Positions 32,785 to 42,181 of a stretch of DNA of 64,000 nt are shown one piece after another. The number at the start of each line of letters is the position of its first letter. Positions within the stretch are counted from its first letter, which is position 1. A program made the translations under genes and the position numbers. A model generated the notes under the pieces. That model saw nothing but the letters and a program-made list of their open reading frames with translations, was not told where the DNA came from and did no database searches. Origin of the DNA: Clostridia bacterium (GTDB lineage Bacteria; Bacillota; Clostridia; Lachnospirales; Lachnospiraceae); assembly GCA_910574835.1 (NCBI GenBank), contig CAJTDE010000023.1:1-64000 (forward strand), written 5' to 3'.

Positions 32785-33500
32785 TCACTTTTTAAACTCT
32801 TTTCAATTGTTTCCACAATCTGTCCCTGTACCAGCTCCGCAATCTCCCTGGATCTCATTCCCTGATATTCCTCATAGAGAAGGGGTTTTAAAAAATGAAC
32901 CTGAACCGTAACGGGATGAATACTGTTGGTATCAAACGCCTGATAAGCATTCAGCATAGCAACAGGCACAATAGGACATTTGGCATTCATAGCGCACTTA
33001 AAGCTTCCGCCTTTGAAATCGCCCACCTCATTTCCTTTTTTTGAACGTGTCCCTTCCGGAAAAATCAAATAATTTTTTCCGTCCTTTACTTCTTCCGTCA
33101 CTTCCTGAATGATATTAAGGGACTGGCGTACATTATCCCGATCCATCATCTTTGCTTTTAATATGGCAAAAACCTGCTTTAAGAAGGGAATATCCTTCAC
33201 CTCTATCTTAGCCACCACGGAAAAAGGCACGTCACAGGCTTCAATAATGGATAGAACATCAAACAATCCCTGATGATTGGGAAAGAAAACAAAACCCTTT
33301 TCGGTCGGAATATTCTCCTTTCCATGCACGTCAATCTTTACCCTGCCTCCTTTGTTGGCATGAAGTGTAATTTTTTTCAAAAGCGCATACTTTTTTTCTT
33401 CCGGAATCTCGTCCGTATGCTTTGCATAAGAACAGAGCTGATACCACCACCAGGGCACAAAGGGAAGATTATAAAGCACCATTAAAAGAATCCGTTTCAT
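32781..33500 (-). CDS. plsC: 1-acyl-sn-glycerol-3-phosphate acyltransferase (PlsC family)
   Basis: 239 residues. It adds an acyl chain to lysophosphatidic acid or a related lipid at the membrane. Motif I NHQGLFD (NHxxxxD) and the third motif FPEGTRSKKG are intact; a hydrophobic N-terminus anchors it. It overlaps the gene upstream by four bases (ATGA), so it is the last gene of the envelope cassette and may build a lipid for it. Confidence 0.9.
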   Translation of the reverse strand: MKRILLMVLYNLPFVPWWWYQLCSYAKHTDEIPEEKKYALLKKITLHANKGGRVKIDVHGKENIPTEKGFVFFPNHQGLFDVLSIIEACDVPFSVVAKIEVKDIPFLKQVFAILKAKMMDRDNVRQSLNIIQEVTEEVKDGKNYLIFPEGTRSKKGNEVGDFKGGSFKCAMNAKCPIVPVAMLNAYQAFDTNSIHPVTVQVHFLKPLLYEEYQGMRSREIAELVQGQIVETIEKSLKSD

Positions 33501-35059
33501 TTTGCATCCTCCACCGTACCTTTTCTCTTATACCATAAGATCCCCACAAAAAAAAGAAATATCCATCCGCATAGATATGGGGAATAATAATACATAAACA
33601 AAGTCCCCGGCGCCGTCAAAAATACCAGCGGTACCTTCAGAACAACAAGAATCAAGCTCCCCGCATAGATCCACTTTCTTTTCAGCAAAAACCAAAGCGC
33701 ACCCGCTGCCAAAAACAAAGAGGGGAAGATCGTTGAATAAACGATTGACGCAGCCCTTCCCTGAGTATAAAAATCATCAAAGGAACGCAGCTCCAATATC
33801 GAATATACACGATATCTAAGCTCCTGGTTCAAAGGCGTCATCGGCGGCGTGGCGTCTGTTATCTTTCCCAAAAGCTCCGTTGATAACCGGTAGGTGGAAA
33901 ACCTCTCTCTAAGAAATACCTTCGGATGGCGTAAAATCAATTGATAATAAGCCTTTTTCATATTGTGATAATCTTCCCGGGTATAATTATCCTTGATTAG
34001 CCCATTGTTTGCCCATCTCCAAAAGATTCCTATTCCGTTCTCCCCTTCCGAGGCTCCCTGAAATATATTGGCGCAATTAATTACCTTATCGATCCGGGCA
34101 ATCAGATCCTTTTCCTCCGCATAGGCCGCTTCTACCACAAGAGGCGTCAGCGGACGAATAATTGCCGTAATCTCATAGCCGTCTCCTCCTCCGATTCCCC
34201 CTTCCCCGATCTTCTGAAATCCTACCAGAAACACGGAAAAGGCAAGATAGATAACAATCGCTTTTCCAATCGCCTTTTTTGACGCCTTTTTCCAAAAAAA
34301 GAATACAAGCAAAACCGGAAACAAAAGCAAATAATAGATAGATTCCGTTCTCCAGGAAGTAATAATACCTGCCAATAAAGCTGTCCACAAAAATTCCTTT
34401 TTCTCCGGTATCCTTTTTTCATAAACCCAGAAGCATATTTTTGCCAGCAGAAGCAATTCCAGAAATGCATAGATGCTCATCCGCATGGGATAGAGATTCG
34501 AATCTATCACAGGGAAAAATAAAAACGGCATATAAAGAAGATAAGCAAATTTCTTTTTCCCTGTAAACATCCATAGCTTGTAGACGAGATAACCCACAAT
34601 CGCCCCATTGATCAGACACATAAACAGAATCACCGACACCGGAACAGGCAGCAGCATCAGGCAGAGAATATAATACACGGAGGTAAGATAGCCCTGCCAA
34701 TAATGGATATGTAAATCCTTTGCTGTTCTCAAAATGGAAAACTCATCAATTCTCCAGATGCCAGGCCAGGTCAAAACAAGAAAGAACAGCATAATCAAAA
34801 AATATATCCCTGAAAGCCGGACCACCTTACGCACCGACTTATTTCCGGATCGATATTCCTGAACAAGATACCCTGCCATCTGATAAAAGCCGAGAATAAA
34901 TATCAGAAATACAGCCTTCCAGATCCCATAAACAAGAGGATTTTCGCAAGTAATAATCAATTTGTCTGTTAAAAGGCTGATAAGCCAATGGACCATTGCC
35001 GCAGAAATCCACAGCTTTTGGTTCCGCATTCCTTTCCCCGTATATCCCTTTTCCCTCAT
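33497..35059 (-). CDS. Multi-span membrane protein, DUF6020/GT-C-like
   Basis: 520 residues, about 11 membrane segments. After the fourth, the loop TWPGIWRIDEFSILRTAKDLH resembles the outside loop of lipid-linked sugar transferases, where an acidic residue acts in catalysis; the C-terminal region has further helices. Overlaps the nucleotidyltransferase gene by four bases and the plsC gene by four. Family assignment is by shape and loop, not by a strong motif. Confidence 0.6.
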   Translation of the reverse strand: MREKGYTGKGMRNQKLWISAAMVHWLISLLTDKLIITCENPLVYGIWKAVFLIFILGFYQMAGYLVQEYRSGNKSVRKVVRLSGIYFLIMLFFLVLTWPGIWRIDEFSILRTAKDLHIHYWQGYLTSVYYILCLMLLPVPVSVILFMCLINGAIVGYLVYKLWMFTGKKKFAYLLYMPFLFFPVIDSNLYPMRMSIYAFLELLLLAKICFWVYEKRIPEKKEFLWTALLAGIITSWRTESIYYLLLFPVLLVFFFWKKASKKAIGKAIVIYLAFSVFLVGFQKIGEGGIGGGDGYEITAIIRPLTPLVVEAAYAEEKDLIARIDKVINCANIFQGASEGENGIGIFWRWANNGLIKDNYTREDYHNMKKAYYQLILRHPKVFLRERFSTYRLSTELLGKITDATPPMTPLNQELRYRVYSILELRSFDDFYTQGRAASIVYSTIFPSLFLAAGALWFLLKRKWIYAGSLILVVLKVPLVFLTAPGTLFMYYYSPYLCGWIFLFFVGILWYKRKGTVEDAK

Positions 35060-35781
35060 TTTCTATAATGCTCCTTAAAGTAATCCAACTCCTCCGGCGT
35101 TCCCAGTACATGTACGCTTCCGGCATCCACCACAGAGATACGGACCTCGCCGCCCTTTTGAATTAAGTAATTGTATAAAGGCGCGATATACTTTTCGCCC
35201 TTTTCCATATTGGAATCTTTGCTGTAATATTCCTGATAAAGCTTTTCATAGAGACCGCCTGTTTTGAAATAATAGGCTCCAAGCGTACAGTAATCCGAAA
35301 TCCGCACTTTTTCACGAACCTCTTCCGCCTTTTCCTTACTTCCCAAACGCACAAAGCTCCAGTGATCACCTTCCCCGCAAAAGCAGGGAATAAAACCGTC
35401 TCCGCAAAACTGTTCCGGACGCATCTCGCCTGCTTCCACAAAGGTGTCAATATTATAAATCAAAAGAGGGCTTTCTTTTTCCCAATATTCCGCTCCCAGC
35501 ATTGCCGTTGTAGCCTGTCCGTCCGTCATATCCTGAAGCTCAATGATGTGACACCTGTCAATTCCCATAATTTTGCATTTTTCACGAATAAAGTCTGCCG
35601 ACTGATCCTCTTTGCGGACAATGAATAAATAGGCATCCTCCGGCCTCCGAAATGCGGCAAGACTTTCCATCGACCATTCAAATAGGGATTTTTTATGAAC
35701 AACTATCTGATATTTCGGTACGGTATAGCCGGCCTTTTTAAATCTTGTCCCGAAGCCTGCCATCGTAATTACAATTGTCAT
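35056..35781 (-). CDS. Sugar-phosphate nucleotidyltransferase
   Basis: 241 residues of the NTP-transferase fold. The N-terminal signature is MTIVITMAGFGTRFKKAGY with PKYQIVVHKKSLFEWSMESL, the phosphate-binding GxGTR and the Lys-containing P-K motif. It would join a nucleotide to a phosphorylated head group. It overlaps the HAD gene by four bases. Which nucleotide and sugar are not predictable. Confidence 0.85.
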   Translation of the reverse strand: MTIVITMAGFGTRFKKAGYTVPKYQIVVHKKSLFEWSMESLAAFRRPEDAYLFIVRKEDQSADFIREKCKIMGIDRCHIIELQDMTDGQATTAMLGAEYWEKESPLLIYNIDTFVEAGEMRPEQFCGDGFIPCFCGEGDHWSFVRLGSKEKAEEVREKVRISDYCTLGAYYFKTGGLYEKLYQEYYSKDSNMEKGEKYIAPLYNYLIQKGGEVRISVVDAGSVHVLGTPEELDYFKEHYRK

Positions 35782-36182
35782 ATCTCCTCCTCCTTAGATT
35801 GACTGTTTCTGCAAATTTCATTCAGCTCTTCCTCCGAATATTTCAGAAATTCATCCGGCCTTACACAGCGATCGTCTACATAAAAACCTCTGTGTCCCGG
35901 CCAGGGCTTTCCATACAGGATTTCATCATAAGGAATATCCCATTTTTCCAGCCATTTCATCAATACCTTTGCCGTATTGGCATTGATCAGCCCCAGATTT
36001 CCTTTATAGGTATTCATATTTCGGGAAGTATACAGCACAATCCTTGCCCCGCCCGCCTTATACGATCTCATTTTTTCTACAACATCCTTATAGGGAATGA
36101 TATCTATGTACTCCTGTTCCTTTCGCTTGATCGGACAGATGGTTCCGTCAATATCCATCACCAGAGTCAATCCTTCAAACAT
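35778..36182 (-). CDS. HAD-family phosphatase, capsule-biosynthesis type
   Basis: 134 residues, a small HAD domain with motif I VMDIDGTICPIKR (DxDGT), motif II VLYTSRNM and the final acidic motif FYVDDRCVRPDEF. It probably removes a phosphate during head-group synthesis. It overlaps the previous gene (36167) by 16 bases and the nucleotidyltransferase by four. Confidence 0.85.
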   Translation of the reverse strand: MFEGLTLVMDIDGTICPIKRKEQEYIDIIPYKDVVEKMRSYKAGGARIVLYTSRNMNTYKGNLGLINANTAKVLMKWLEKWDIPYDEILYGKPWPGHRGFYVDDRCVRPDEFLKYSEEELNEICRNSQSKEEEI

Positions 36183-37618
36183 CCTTTTACCTCCTCTAAG
36201 ATCTCAATCGCATTTAACAAAAAGCCGAATACCTTCCCCGGATTGTCCATATGCAGGGGAAGCATTGATAAAAACAGTGATGCTTCATAAAGCCGGACAA
36301 TGGGATAAGAATATTGATTCTCCTCCAAATGCCTTCGAAAGCAGTCGATATAGGCTTGATTTTCAAAGTCTACATGAAGCTTTAGCTTTAGATCTTTTTC
36401 AATCCCTACCTGATACAATCCACTGTTAAAGAAATCATATCTTCCGCAAATAGAGTGGGACAGCTTTGCCAAATCATACCAGGGGTCCAGCCAGATATCG
36501 GATTCTTCTTTTGCTCCCTTTGGATCAATCATCCGCAGGATATTTGCATGCCTCTGATATAAAATATTAGAAAAACAGAGATCCCCATGACTGACAGTAG
36601 AAAGCGGCTCAAACTTATACTTTACATGAAGCCGCTTATATAACTCCTGGTAGTGAGAAAAAATAGTATCTATATCAGGGTAGGAGGTTCCGATTCCGAT
36701 CATCCCATTCATTTTCTCAAAATAAGGACTCTTTTTAAGCTCTTCCAGACGTTCTGAAACCTTATCCAAATACAGCCGTTTTGACTGCCGCCTGTATTCC
36801 TCTTCCGTAATCTTCCTTGTGCATCTTGTTTTTAAAAAATAGAACAGCTGGCGCAGAATCTGTTCCAAATCCTCTAAAGAAACAGCGCCGTGTACATACT
36901 GGATCGCCAGATCCGCCATATGCATCCGCTCCATTGTATAACCGGCCGTTTCTTCGGTTTCCTCATAAGAAAAAGGCTGTACAAACCAATGCTGCATTTC
37001 CTTAGGAAGAAAATAATAGAATTGATATTCGCTTTTTATCTTTCCTTTGTTAACAGATTTCTTTGTGACCGTATAAGGATCACCTTCCAGCGTATTAAAA
37101 TATCTTGCATCGAATCCGCTGGTAATATATTGAATAAATTCATCAAAGGAGCTTAAATCAACAAACATATCACCCGACAGCGCTTCCATATCCTCGCTGC
37201 CCTCCGGGTTGCTGCCCTTCCTTACCCATTTCCGGAACTGATCGATATTTGCAAAAAACAAAGCTGCCGTCCGGCGGTTCAGCACTGCCTTTTTTGCCTG
37301 ATTTAAAAACTGCGCTTTATCAAGGAGAATCTCAAATAATTGCGGATCTATAATTCCATAAGAGGAATATAAATACACTACGGCTGCGGGACGCACATCC
37401 GATAATACTATTCCGAGATTCTCCTCCCTTTTCTGCTCTTCTGAAAAGGATAAAAGCTTTAAGACGTAATCCTTTTTCTCAATAAGCTCTTCCAATCTTC
37501 TCTTAATGGTCTTTTGCTTAAAAATAATACTTCCATAGCTTTTATTTCCTGTTACCTGGGCAATCTGCTCATTTGGCCGTATACGGTCGTCGTATAGAAT
37601 AAATACTTTTTTCTTCAT
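36167..37618 (-). CDS. Kinase-like (choline/aminoglycoside-phosphotransferase fold) protein with extra N-terminal domain
   Basis: 483 residues. The C-terminal 250 residues carry the catalytic loop VSHGDLCFSNILY (HGDxxxxN) and RMIDPKGAKEESD (the DxD-type metal site), as in choline and aminoglycoside kinases. The first 180 residues (FILYDDRIRPNEQIAQVTGN, RPAAVVYLYSSYG) do not match a domain I know. ATG 37618 overlaps the flippase stop (ATGA); 21 further codons upstream are open but unlikely. It may phosphorylate a lipid- or nucleotide-linked head group. Confidence 0.75.
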   Translation of the reverse strand: MKKKVFILYDDRIRPNEQIAQVTGNKSYGSIIFKQKTIKRRLEELIEKKDYVLKLLSFSEEQKREENLGIVLSDVRPAAVVYLYSSYGIIDPQLFEILLDKAQFLNQAKKAVLNRRTAALFFANIDQFRKWVRKGSNPEGSEDMEALSGDMFVDLSSFDEFIQYITSGFDARYFNTLEGDPYTVTKKSVNKGKIKSEYQFYYFLPKEMQHWFVQPFSYEETEETAGYTMERMHMADLAIQYVHGAVSLEDLEQILRQLFYFLKTRCTRKITEEEYRRQSKRLYLDKVSERLEELKKSPYFEKMNGMIGIGTSYPDIDTIFSHYQELYKRLHVKYKFEPLSTVSHGDLCFSNILYQRHANILRMIDPKGAKEESDIWLDPWYDLAKLSHSICGRYDFFNSGLYQVGIEKDLKLKLHVDFENQAYIDCFRRHLEENQYSYPIVRLYEASLFLSMLPLHMDNPGKVFGFLLNAIEILEEVKGCLKD

Positions 37619-38370
37619 CGCGCCTTTCTCCTTAAAAATCGCAGAAACAAAAACAGCAGAAGGAGTATCAGTAAAATACACATGCTGATATAATTATAAG
37701 TTCTGAATACCTGTCCTTTTTCAACAGAAAATATAGCTTGAATATACGCGGCAAATTCATCTATTCCAAACCGCAGCCGATAATATCCTGCAATCAGCCA
37801 AAGAACGCCAAATTCTGCAAGCCATCCAAAGGCAGAGCAAAGTATAATCAGATATTGTCTGCCTTTGATCAGCTCTCTTGTATAGTCAAACCAATCCCGG
37901 AGCATTTCCATAGCCGACAGGACGCGGACTCCTTTTTTAGTTTTAGAATTGCGAATCAGGTATTCATTCAAATACAGGTAAGTAGGCTCAAACATTTGGT
38001 AAATCAATATCACCAATAAAAGAAAGATCAGCAAAATACCCGTCGTCCAGGAAAGCCCTTTCAGAGCCAGAAGATCATAGGGCAGTAAAAATAACAGCAA
38101 GATAAATGTATCAAAAAATCGGTCCAGAACAACGCTTAAAATACCCACCTGAACGCATTTCGTATGGCGGATCACGCAAAAGGCCCTATATACTTCTCCC
38201 AGCTTAAAGGGGATCAGCAAATTTACAAAGGTGGTTTTTATATATAAAAATACAAAATCCCTGACCGAAAGCTTCTGCTCCAGCAGCACGAGATAAAAAC
38301 GCATCATTTTCAATGCGTGTACTGCAAAAAAACCTATCAGAAACAGCGGTACAAGATATAACATTTCCAT
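37615..38370 (-). CDS. Flippase-like membrane protein (UPF0104, lysylphosphatidylglycerol-synthase TM type)
   Basis: 251 residues, six or seven membrane segments. The stretch NLLIPFKLGEVYRAFCVIRH and SVVLDRFFDTFILLLF are the family's hallmark. Members flip or transfer lipid-linked material. Overlaps the kinase gene by four bases and follows the GT2 gene. Confidence 0.85.
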   Translation of the reverse strand: MEMLYLVPLFLIGFFAVHALKMMRFYLVLLEQKLSVRDFVFLYIKTTFVNLLIPFKLGEVYRAFCVIRHTKCVQVGILSVVLDRFFDTFILLLFLLPYDLLALKGLSWTTGILLIFLLLVILIYQMFEPTYLYLNEYLIRNSKTKKGVRVLSAMEMLRDWFDYTRELIKGRQYLIILCSAFGWLAEFGVLWLIAGYYRLRFGIDEFAAYIQAIFSVEKGQVFRTYNYISMCILLILLLLFLFLRFLRRKAR

Positions 38371-38380
38371 AGAGAGTTCC

Positions 38381-39178
38381 TCACTTGTTTTCTTGTATCA
38401 CATCCGCCGAATACTCAGTTCTTGGAAGCTCCCGCAGCTCCGTCTTGATAAAGCTGTGATCCCGGGCATAGGACGCCAGCATTTTTAGCACGGATACGGC
38501 CTGGCTTGCCATCTTTACATTAGACACCTGATCCTCTTCCCTCCAAGTAATAGGGAAGAACATGATATGATGCCTATAATAATGGGAAGCAAGAATCATG
38601 CAGTAATTGAATGTCAGCTTATCCGGAAATTTCTCATAAAAATGATTCTTCAACATAGCTGTGGAATACATATTTAAGCCTGATCCCAAATCAAAAATCC
38701 GATTTTTCACTACTGCCGAAAACAGAAAATTATATACGATATTTCCGAAGGTGCGGAAAAGAGAATATCCTTTCAGTCCGGAACCCCGCATAAAGCGTCC
38801 GCCCAGACAGCAATCGTATTTTTGATACAGCCGTTTTTTCAAAACGCGGTCCATATCGTGGATATCCCCCTGATCATCCCCGTGAAGAACAATCACATAG
38901 TCATACCCATGATCGATGGCATATCGGAATGCAACCTTATGAGAACCTCCAAGACCGTAATTATCCTGATTTCTTAATAAGGTAACAGGCATCTTTGGAT
39001 GCTCCCTCATGAACGCTGCAACGGCTTCCTCTGTCTCATCCGTGCTTCGATTGTTTACTATGATAACTCCGGTTAAAAAGGACATAATGCCCTCGTCCAG
39101 CTGTCCAAGTACTCTTACAATCTGCTTCTCGCAATTATACCCTGGTATAAAAAGCAGAATTTTATCCTTTGCCTTCAT
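38381..39178 (-). CDS. Family 2 glycosyltransferase (dolichol-phosphate-sugar-synthase-like)
   Basis: 265 residues of the GT-A fold: LLFIPGYNCEKQIVRVLGQL, VIIVNNRSTDETEEAVAAF, YDYVIVLHGDDQGDIHDMDR (DxD) and a C-terminal region without membrane helices. It makes a lipid-linked sugar donor that the polytopic transferases nearby could use. Confidence 0.9.
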   Translation of the reverse strand: MKAKDKILLFIPGYNCEKQIVRVLGQLDEGIMSFLTGVIIVNNRSTDETEEAVAAFMREHPKMPVTLLRNQDNYGLGGSHKVAFRYAIDHGYDYVIVLHGDDQGDIHDMDRVLKKRLYQKYDCCLGGRFMRGSGLKGYSLFRTFGNIVYNFLFSAVVKNRIFDLGSGLNMYSTAMLKNHFYEKFPDKLTFNYCMILASHYYRHHIMFFPITWREEDQVSNVKMASQAVSVLKMLASYARDHSFIKTELRELPRTEYSADVIQENK

Positions 39179-39198
39179 AACACGCTTCCTCCTTTGTC

Positions 39199-41976
39199 TT
39201 AATTTCTTTCTGATTTCATTGTTTCAAATTCCAATCGTATCTCAAGCTCTTTTCCCGGCAAGCTTCCGTCTACAAAGTCGACCATAAATATCTGCAAATC
39301 ACGGGAATAACTCCAATAAGGGCTGGTTGTCAAAGGAATTAAAAATTCTCCCTCACTGCCGTTGAAAACAAAGCGATGACTTTCCTTTAAGCTCTCCCCC
39401 TCATCCATAAAATAAACAACACCTTCAAAATCTAATTCTTCCTCCGAATTACTCAGATCCTGAACGCAAATCCTCAAGAAAGGAACTTCGGATCCATGAA
39501 GCTTTTCATCAAAAGCACACATAATATAATTTTCTTCTGCTGACAAAAGATAACGATTCTCTCCTGTCTCCTCCATATTGGTGTCTATCAGGCTATAAGA
39601 AACAGACAGGTCCTTTGTTTCCTTTTCCTCCAGATATTCATTTCCCCACACCAGAGGAAGGCGCTTCAAGCTCTCAATATGCATGACGCTTCCCAACTCC
39701 TCATAGGCCGGTTCATACTGCTTTGCGATCTCTTCCTGATTGGTAAGAAAAATAATATTCTTGTATTTACACGGAGTATAATTTTTAGCTAAATATTGAT
39801 AAAGATAATAATTTCTCGTACTTAAGGAACCGGAATCATGCTCCCATGCGGGCCAAACGGCAATCACCTCCGGCTTTAACTCCTCCAATACCTCTATAGC
39901 CCTTGTCTGCATCACACGATTATTGGTATTGTAAGTGCTGCTGAAAGGAAGAAGAACCTTTTTGTTCAAAATATTATAGTGAGCCAGCTGATTTGTCATA
40001 TCTACAAACTGATAACCATCCTTACATAAACCATTGGCCAGATCATTCAAATTCATCAGCTCTGTCTTTTGCTTCTCCGTAATATAGATGTCCCCAAGAC
40101 CCGGAATGCCTGTCTCCTCCACCGGAGCATAGACATAATCTGCAGAAATCTCAGCACATTCAAATATTCTGCCCGGAAGCTTCGCTATATTCGCTCCCTT
40201 TGCCCACACAATACAGGCAAACAGAATACATGCCAAAGCAGCCGTACTTGCGGAACGTCTCTGCTTCAAATACGGCAAAAAAATCATCAATACCAAAAAA
40301 AGGCTGCTCACTGCCGTTACAATAATTCCTCTTTCTCCAAACTGCGTGCGGATAAATGTATATTTTACAATAATTGCATTAAATAAAATCAAAAAGCTTA
40401 ATGCATAAAAAGCCAGCTTTCTATCCTTCCCCTTTTTCCCTGTGAGGAAATAGCAGGCTGCCAGAAGTGCAAAGGAAAATCCGAAGGTTGCATACCACAC
40501 ATAAGGCGTGACAAGCTCTTCCAGAAGAATATCTCCCGTAGTTTCCAGAATTGCGGCAGAGTTTTCCACAATATAACGGAGAATTGCAAAAAACATGGGG
40601 ATAAAACAAATCCCCAGCACAAAAAGAGGAAGATACCAGGGCAAAAGCTTTCTTCGTCCCTCTTTCTCCTTCAAGCTCAAAAAAATCCTCCATCCCTTTT
40701 CATGAATACACTCATAAAGTATCATTGGCAGCGCTGCCAATGCGCAGGCTCCCCCGATAGAAGGGTTCCAGGCGATAGATAAGATAGAAATAAATGTCCA
40801 GTACCATAGCAGCTTTGAAAAGTCCTCCCTCACCTTCCTGGAAAACAGGACTAATATAAAAGGCAGAACAAAAGCCCATCTGGTATAATAATATTGATCC
40901 CCAAACAGAGAAAAAAGCAAAATGCAAAGCAATCCTGCAAGTTTATTCTCTACACAATAATAGGTAATACCCGCTGTAATCACGGCAATCAGCACACATC
41001 CGATAACCATAGCCGCTTCAAAGGCAGCATAGGTTCCGTCAAACAGCGTATACCAGACGCCTGCCTGAATATAATCGCAGACTCCATGAATCGGCATTGT
41101 ATCCAAATAAGGCACGGTTCCGAAATTCAAAAGCTGATGAAGAGGACCGGAAAATTCTCCATAGTGATACATCTCAAGGGGTGAACCCGATATGGTTCCC
41201 CTTGGAAGAATGTAAGATGCAAAAACTGCCAGAGAAAGAAAGCTGCTGATATAAATGCTTCCCTGCTCCTTCTCCCAATCTTTAATCATACGGCAGAAAT
41301 TGTATCCCATTAAAGCAATCGCCGCAATTGCCATAACCGCCTTCATCTTTACGGAATCATACTGTGTTATTACAACGCCTTCCCTTATATATTCATAATG
41401 AGAAATACATAAGAAACACAAAGGAAGAAAAAGCTGGCTTATTTCCAAAGCCCTCTTCATAATCCTTTCATCCTTTTGTTTAGCGTATTTATATAAAAAC
41501 AGCAGTACGGCTATTCCGCAAATTGCCTGTATCGGGTATAAATATGTTCCAAATAGCGACCCGTTTCCCGGTAAAATAAGCTCAATGGTTCTTAATAAAG
41601 ATGCGGCCGAAAACTGTACAAAAAGAAAGAGGAAACAACCGTTTTCAATTCTTTTCATACGTAATGGCCATCCCGGCTGATACTCTGATTTTACATCAAG
41701 GTTTCCCTTGAGCCAGGATACTTTTTTTGAAAGAAGAAAAAATAGTAATAAAAACAGAGTATAAAAAACAAGGATTCCTCCTATGACGAGATAAGCCAGA
41801 GTCATATCTCCTGATTTGTAGTAGGCTGTCCAGGAGGTATAGCCTGTTACAAATTCTTCATACCAGGGTGTTTTTTTATAAAGTACCTTCATCGCCAGCC
41901 AGGCAGTAAAGGCTGTCGCCGGCAGAGCAAATAAGGCTGACAGCAGACTCATTCTTTGAGATATCTGTTGTTTCAT
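39199..41976 (-). CDS. Very large polytopic membrane protein, GT-C-like, with an outside C-terminal domain
   Basis: 925 residues. About 13 membrane segments in the first 600, including the loop LNFGTVPYLDTMPIHGVCDY, which is the typical acidic loop of GT-C sugar transferases, then a 300-residue hydrophilic C-terminal domain (PVEETGIPGLGDIYI, EVIAVWPAWEHDSG) predicted outside. It begins just after a family-A repeat. Sugar donor and acceptor unknown. Confidence 0.6.
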   Translation of the reverse strand: MKQQISQRMSLLSALFALPATAFTAWLAMKVLYKKTPWYEEFVTGYTSWTAYYKSGDMTLAYLVIGGILVFYTLFLLLFFLLSKKVSWLKGNLDVKSEYQPGWPLRMKRIENGCFLFLFVQFSAASLLRTIELILPGNGSLFGTYLYPIQAICGIAVLLFLYKYAKQKDERIMKRALEISQLFLPLCFLCISHYEYIREGVVITQYDSVKMKAVMAIAAIALMGYNFCRMIKDWEKEQGSIYISSFLSLAVFASYILPRGTISGSPLEMYHYGEFSGPLHQLLNFGTVPYLDTMPIHGVCDYIQAGVWYTLFDGTYAAFEAAMVIGCVLIAVITAGITYYCVENKLAGLLCILLFSLFGDQYYYTRWAFVLPFILVLFSRKVREDFSKLLWYWTFISILSIAWNPSIGGACALAALPMILYECIHEKGWRIFLSLKEKEGRRKLLPWYLPLFVLGICFIPMFFAILRYIVENSAAILETTGDILLEELVTPYVWYATFGFSFALLAACYFLTGKKGKDRKLAFYALSFLILFNAIIVKYTFIRTQFGERGIIVTAVSSLFLVLMIFLPYLKQRRSASTAALACILFACIVWAKGANIAKLPGRIFECAEISADYVYAPVEETGIPGLGDIYITEKQKTELMNLNDLANGLCKDGYQFVDMTNQLAHYNILNKKVLLPFSSTYNTNNRVMQTRAIEVLEELKPEVIAVWPAWEHDSGSLSTRNYYLYQYLAKNYTPCKYKNIIFLTNQEEIAKQYEPAYEELGSVMHIESLKRLPLVWGNEYLEEKETKDLSVSYSLIDTNMEETGENRYLLSAEENYIMCAFDEKLHGSEVPFLRICVQDLSNSEEELDFEGVVYFMDEGESLKESHRFVFNGSEGEFLIPLTTSPYWSYSRDLQIFMVDFVDGSLPGKELEIRLEFETMKSERN

Positions 41977-41990
41977 ATTCTTTTCTCCTA

Positions 41991-42111
41991 TAAAAGTCGC
42001 TGCGCGACGGCACTAAAGGGTAAAGCTGCTTCGACACACCGGTAATGAGAGAAACTTTTATTCGAAAAAGCACTCATAAAAGTTCCTCTCGTGCGCCTTT
42101 GCAGCTTTACC
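41991..42111 (-). repeat. Family A palindromic repeat, copy A4
   Basis: 93-bp palindrome (42019-42111): GGTAAAGCTGC / GCAGCTTTACC outer arms and GAGAGAAACTTTTA / TAAAAGTTCCTCTC inner arms, then head GTCGCtgcGCGAC, 3-4 bases from the ribosome site (TAGGAGAA) of the 925-residue protein. Nearly identical to A1 at 10.3 kb. Its left half, read in the wrong direction, gives a false protein start that is the same as one at 10.3 kb. Confidence 0.88.
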
Positions 42112-42117
42112 TGGTTG

Positions 42118-42181
42118 TAGTCGCTGCGCGACGGCATTGAAGGGTAAAGTCACTTCGACACACCTGTATTGAGACTTTACC
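42118..42181 (-). repeat. Family A repeat, deletion copy A5 in tandem with A4
   Basis: Has the head AGTCGCTGCGCGACGGCATT and the outer arms GGTAAAGTC / GACTTTACC as a perfect 9-bp stem, but the inner arms are gone (39-bp palindrome, 42143-42181). In gene direction its last bases give the TAA stop codon of the upstream gene. Confidence 0.8.

Noticed and set aside
41977-42073. Open frame starting MLFRIKVSLITGV upstream of the 925-residue protein
   Set aside because: Encoded by family A repeat, no ribosome site; not a gene.
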